This document shows, piece by piece, positions 63,421 through 64,000 of a stretch of DNA of 64,000 nucleotides. The stretch covers positions 3,414,001 through 3,478,000 of the forward strand of contig JABXYP010000001.1 of assembly GCA_024701455.1 (NCBI GenBank). Reading direction: 5' to 3'. The position numbers and the translations under genes were made by a program. Origin of the DNA: Bacillus sp. A301a_S52. GTDB taxonomy: Bacteria; Bacillota; Bacilli; Bacillales; Salisediminibacteriaceae. Below the pieces are notes generated by a model that had not been told where the DNA came from, did no database searches, and worked only from the letters and a program-made list of their open reading frames with translations. The number at the start of each line of letters is the position of its first letter. Within the stretch, counting starts at the first letter, position 1.

Positions 63421-63840
63421 TTAATAGAAAATTAAGCTCAAATAATCTCCATGTCCTCTTATAAGTTCAACCTCATTTGGAGATGAAACCCAAAAAAAAT
63501 GAAAAGTTAATCCTGTTTCCTCTCCACCACCTGTTGGGGCGTAATCCCATTCATCTTCACTATTTGAGACAGTTATTTTATAAAAAAATCTGTTATGTAT
63601 TGTCCCATCATCATTCTCCCATAAATCGTCAGCAAGTAGATGCTCAACTTGAAAATGTCTTAATCCTGTTTCTTCTTCAATTTCTCTTTTTACTGCACAT
63701 TGCGTGTCTTCTTCATGTTGTACAGTCCCTTTTGGTATTTGAATTCCAGCTTCTGCAATAGGATGCTGAAAGACTAACACCTGGTTTTTGCCTTCTTTAA
63801 TTCGTGTTACATAACCATAGACTTTTTTAATTGGTTTCAT
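63421..63840 (-). CDS. Nudix hydrolase
   Basis: 139 residues. The Nudix box is seen as G-x5-E-x7-REIEEETGL within IPKGTVQHEEDTQCAVKREI and onward, after a beta-strand GYVTRIKEGKNQVLVF. Hydrolyses a nucleoside diphosphate linked to another group; substrate unknown. ATG start; the last gene before the window end. 63841-64000 shows no further gene. Confidence 0.85.
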   Translation of the reverse strand: MKPIKKVYGYVTRIKEGKNQVLVFQHPIAEAGIQIPKGTVQHEEDTQCAVKREIEEETGLRHFQVEHLLADDLWENDDGTIHNRFFYKITVSNSEDEWDYAPTGGGEETGLTFHFFWVSSPNEVELIRGHGDYLSLIFY

Positions 63841-64000
63841 TTGTTATCTTTCCTCTCACCATCAACTGTCTCTCATCCTTATGACATAGACTTCTCCGTT
63901 AGCGCCACAAGTACAAAATAGCATTGTTCTGCTATCGCTCTCCGTTTAATAACCTTAAAGAATCAATCCACTTAAAACCATTCCGATATTTACAATAAAA

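Noticed and set aside
1..64000. CRISPR arrays, tRNA, rRNA, known riboswitches
   Set aside because: No regularly spaced identical repeats, no cloverleaf or rRNA stretches and no recognised riboswitch core were found by eye. The dispersed repeats are not array-like.

Overview
The window is a chromosomal segment from a low-GC Gram-positive bacterium of the family Bacillaceae. The evidence is AGGAGG-type ribosome binding sites, Bacillus-style lipoprotein signals, cre (CcpA) operator-like sites and a gene content that mirrors the Bacillus subtilis yes, yte/ytc, rhaEW-rhaR and citA-citR loci. The acidic extracellular domains and the dispersed intergenic repeats fit a (halo)alkaliphilic lineage, but that is inference.

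Most of the segment (about 2.3 to 59.5 kb) is a pectin and rhamnogalacturonan-I catabolic island, nearly all on the minus strand. From left to right: (1) 1-2.2 kb, a partial lipoprotein, a stress protein with a sigma-B-like promoter, and a squalene/phytoene synthase-family gene. (2) 2.3-5.7 kb, fucO-rhaD (end of the L-rhamnose pathway) and kduD. (3) 6-18 kb, a yes-type block: YesM/YesN two-component system, a YesL membrane protein, a YesR-type GH105, a YesOPQ importer, a rhamnogalacturonan acetylesterase and a Gfo/Idh/MocA oxidoreductase. (4) 18.2-19.5 kb, a scrap heap holding an internally deleted IS1380-type transposase between inverted repeats. (5) 19.8-37 kb, a second block: LacI regulator, lipoprotein, GH105, GH43, GH28, a second importer lacking its ATPase, an AraC-type membrane regulator, a second YesL protein and a second GH28. 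Between the living genes lie dead remnants of a pectin methylesterase (CE8), a KdgF-like cupin and two unidentified genes. (6) 37-49.4 kb, a secreted GH3 enzyme and the uronate core: uxaB, uxaA, a TIM-barrel isomerase/epimerase, uxaC, kdgK, kdgA, kduI and an alpha/beta hydrolase. (7) 49.5-54.4 kb, a cyclic-phosphate-type receiver protein, a flavoprotein, citA/citR and a DeoR regulator. (8) 54.8-58.6 kb, an ASRT-family small-molecule-binding protein, rhaEW and its divergent DeoR regulator. (9) 58.7-64 kb, ordinary accessory genes: SDR, sarcosine oxidase-like, ANT(6), DinB and Nudix.

Together the genes describe import of (rhamno)galacturonan oligosaccharides by two CUT1 transporters, intracellular trimming by GH105, GH28, GH43 and esterases that carry no signal peptide, and conversion of unsaturated uronate by KduI/KduD, and of galacturonate by UxaC/UxaB/UxaA, to 2-keto-3-deoxygluconate. 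KdgK and KdgA then take this to pyruvate and glyceraldehyde-3-phosphate. Rhamnulose-1-phosphate is cleaved by RhaD (lactaldehyde reduced by FucO) or by RhaEW (lactaldehyde oxidised). rhaA, rhaB, rhaM, a transporter ATPase and any polysaccharide lyase are not in the window.

The least explained signal is a family of at least eleven intergenic composite repeats of roughly 30-160 bp. The full copies fold into a hairpin whose inner stem shows compensatory base changes. A second unexplained signal is a set of 10-bp-phased GTTCGTT direct repeats in front of kduD, kduI and a deoR gene, which looks like an undescribed operator and regulon.
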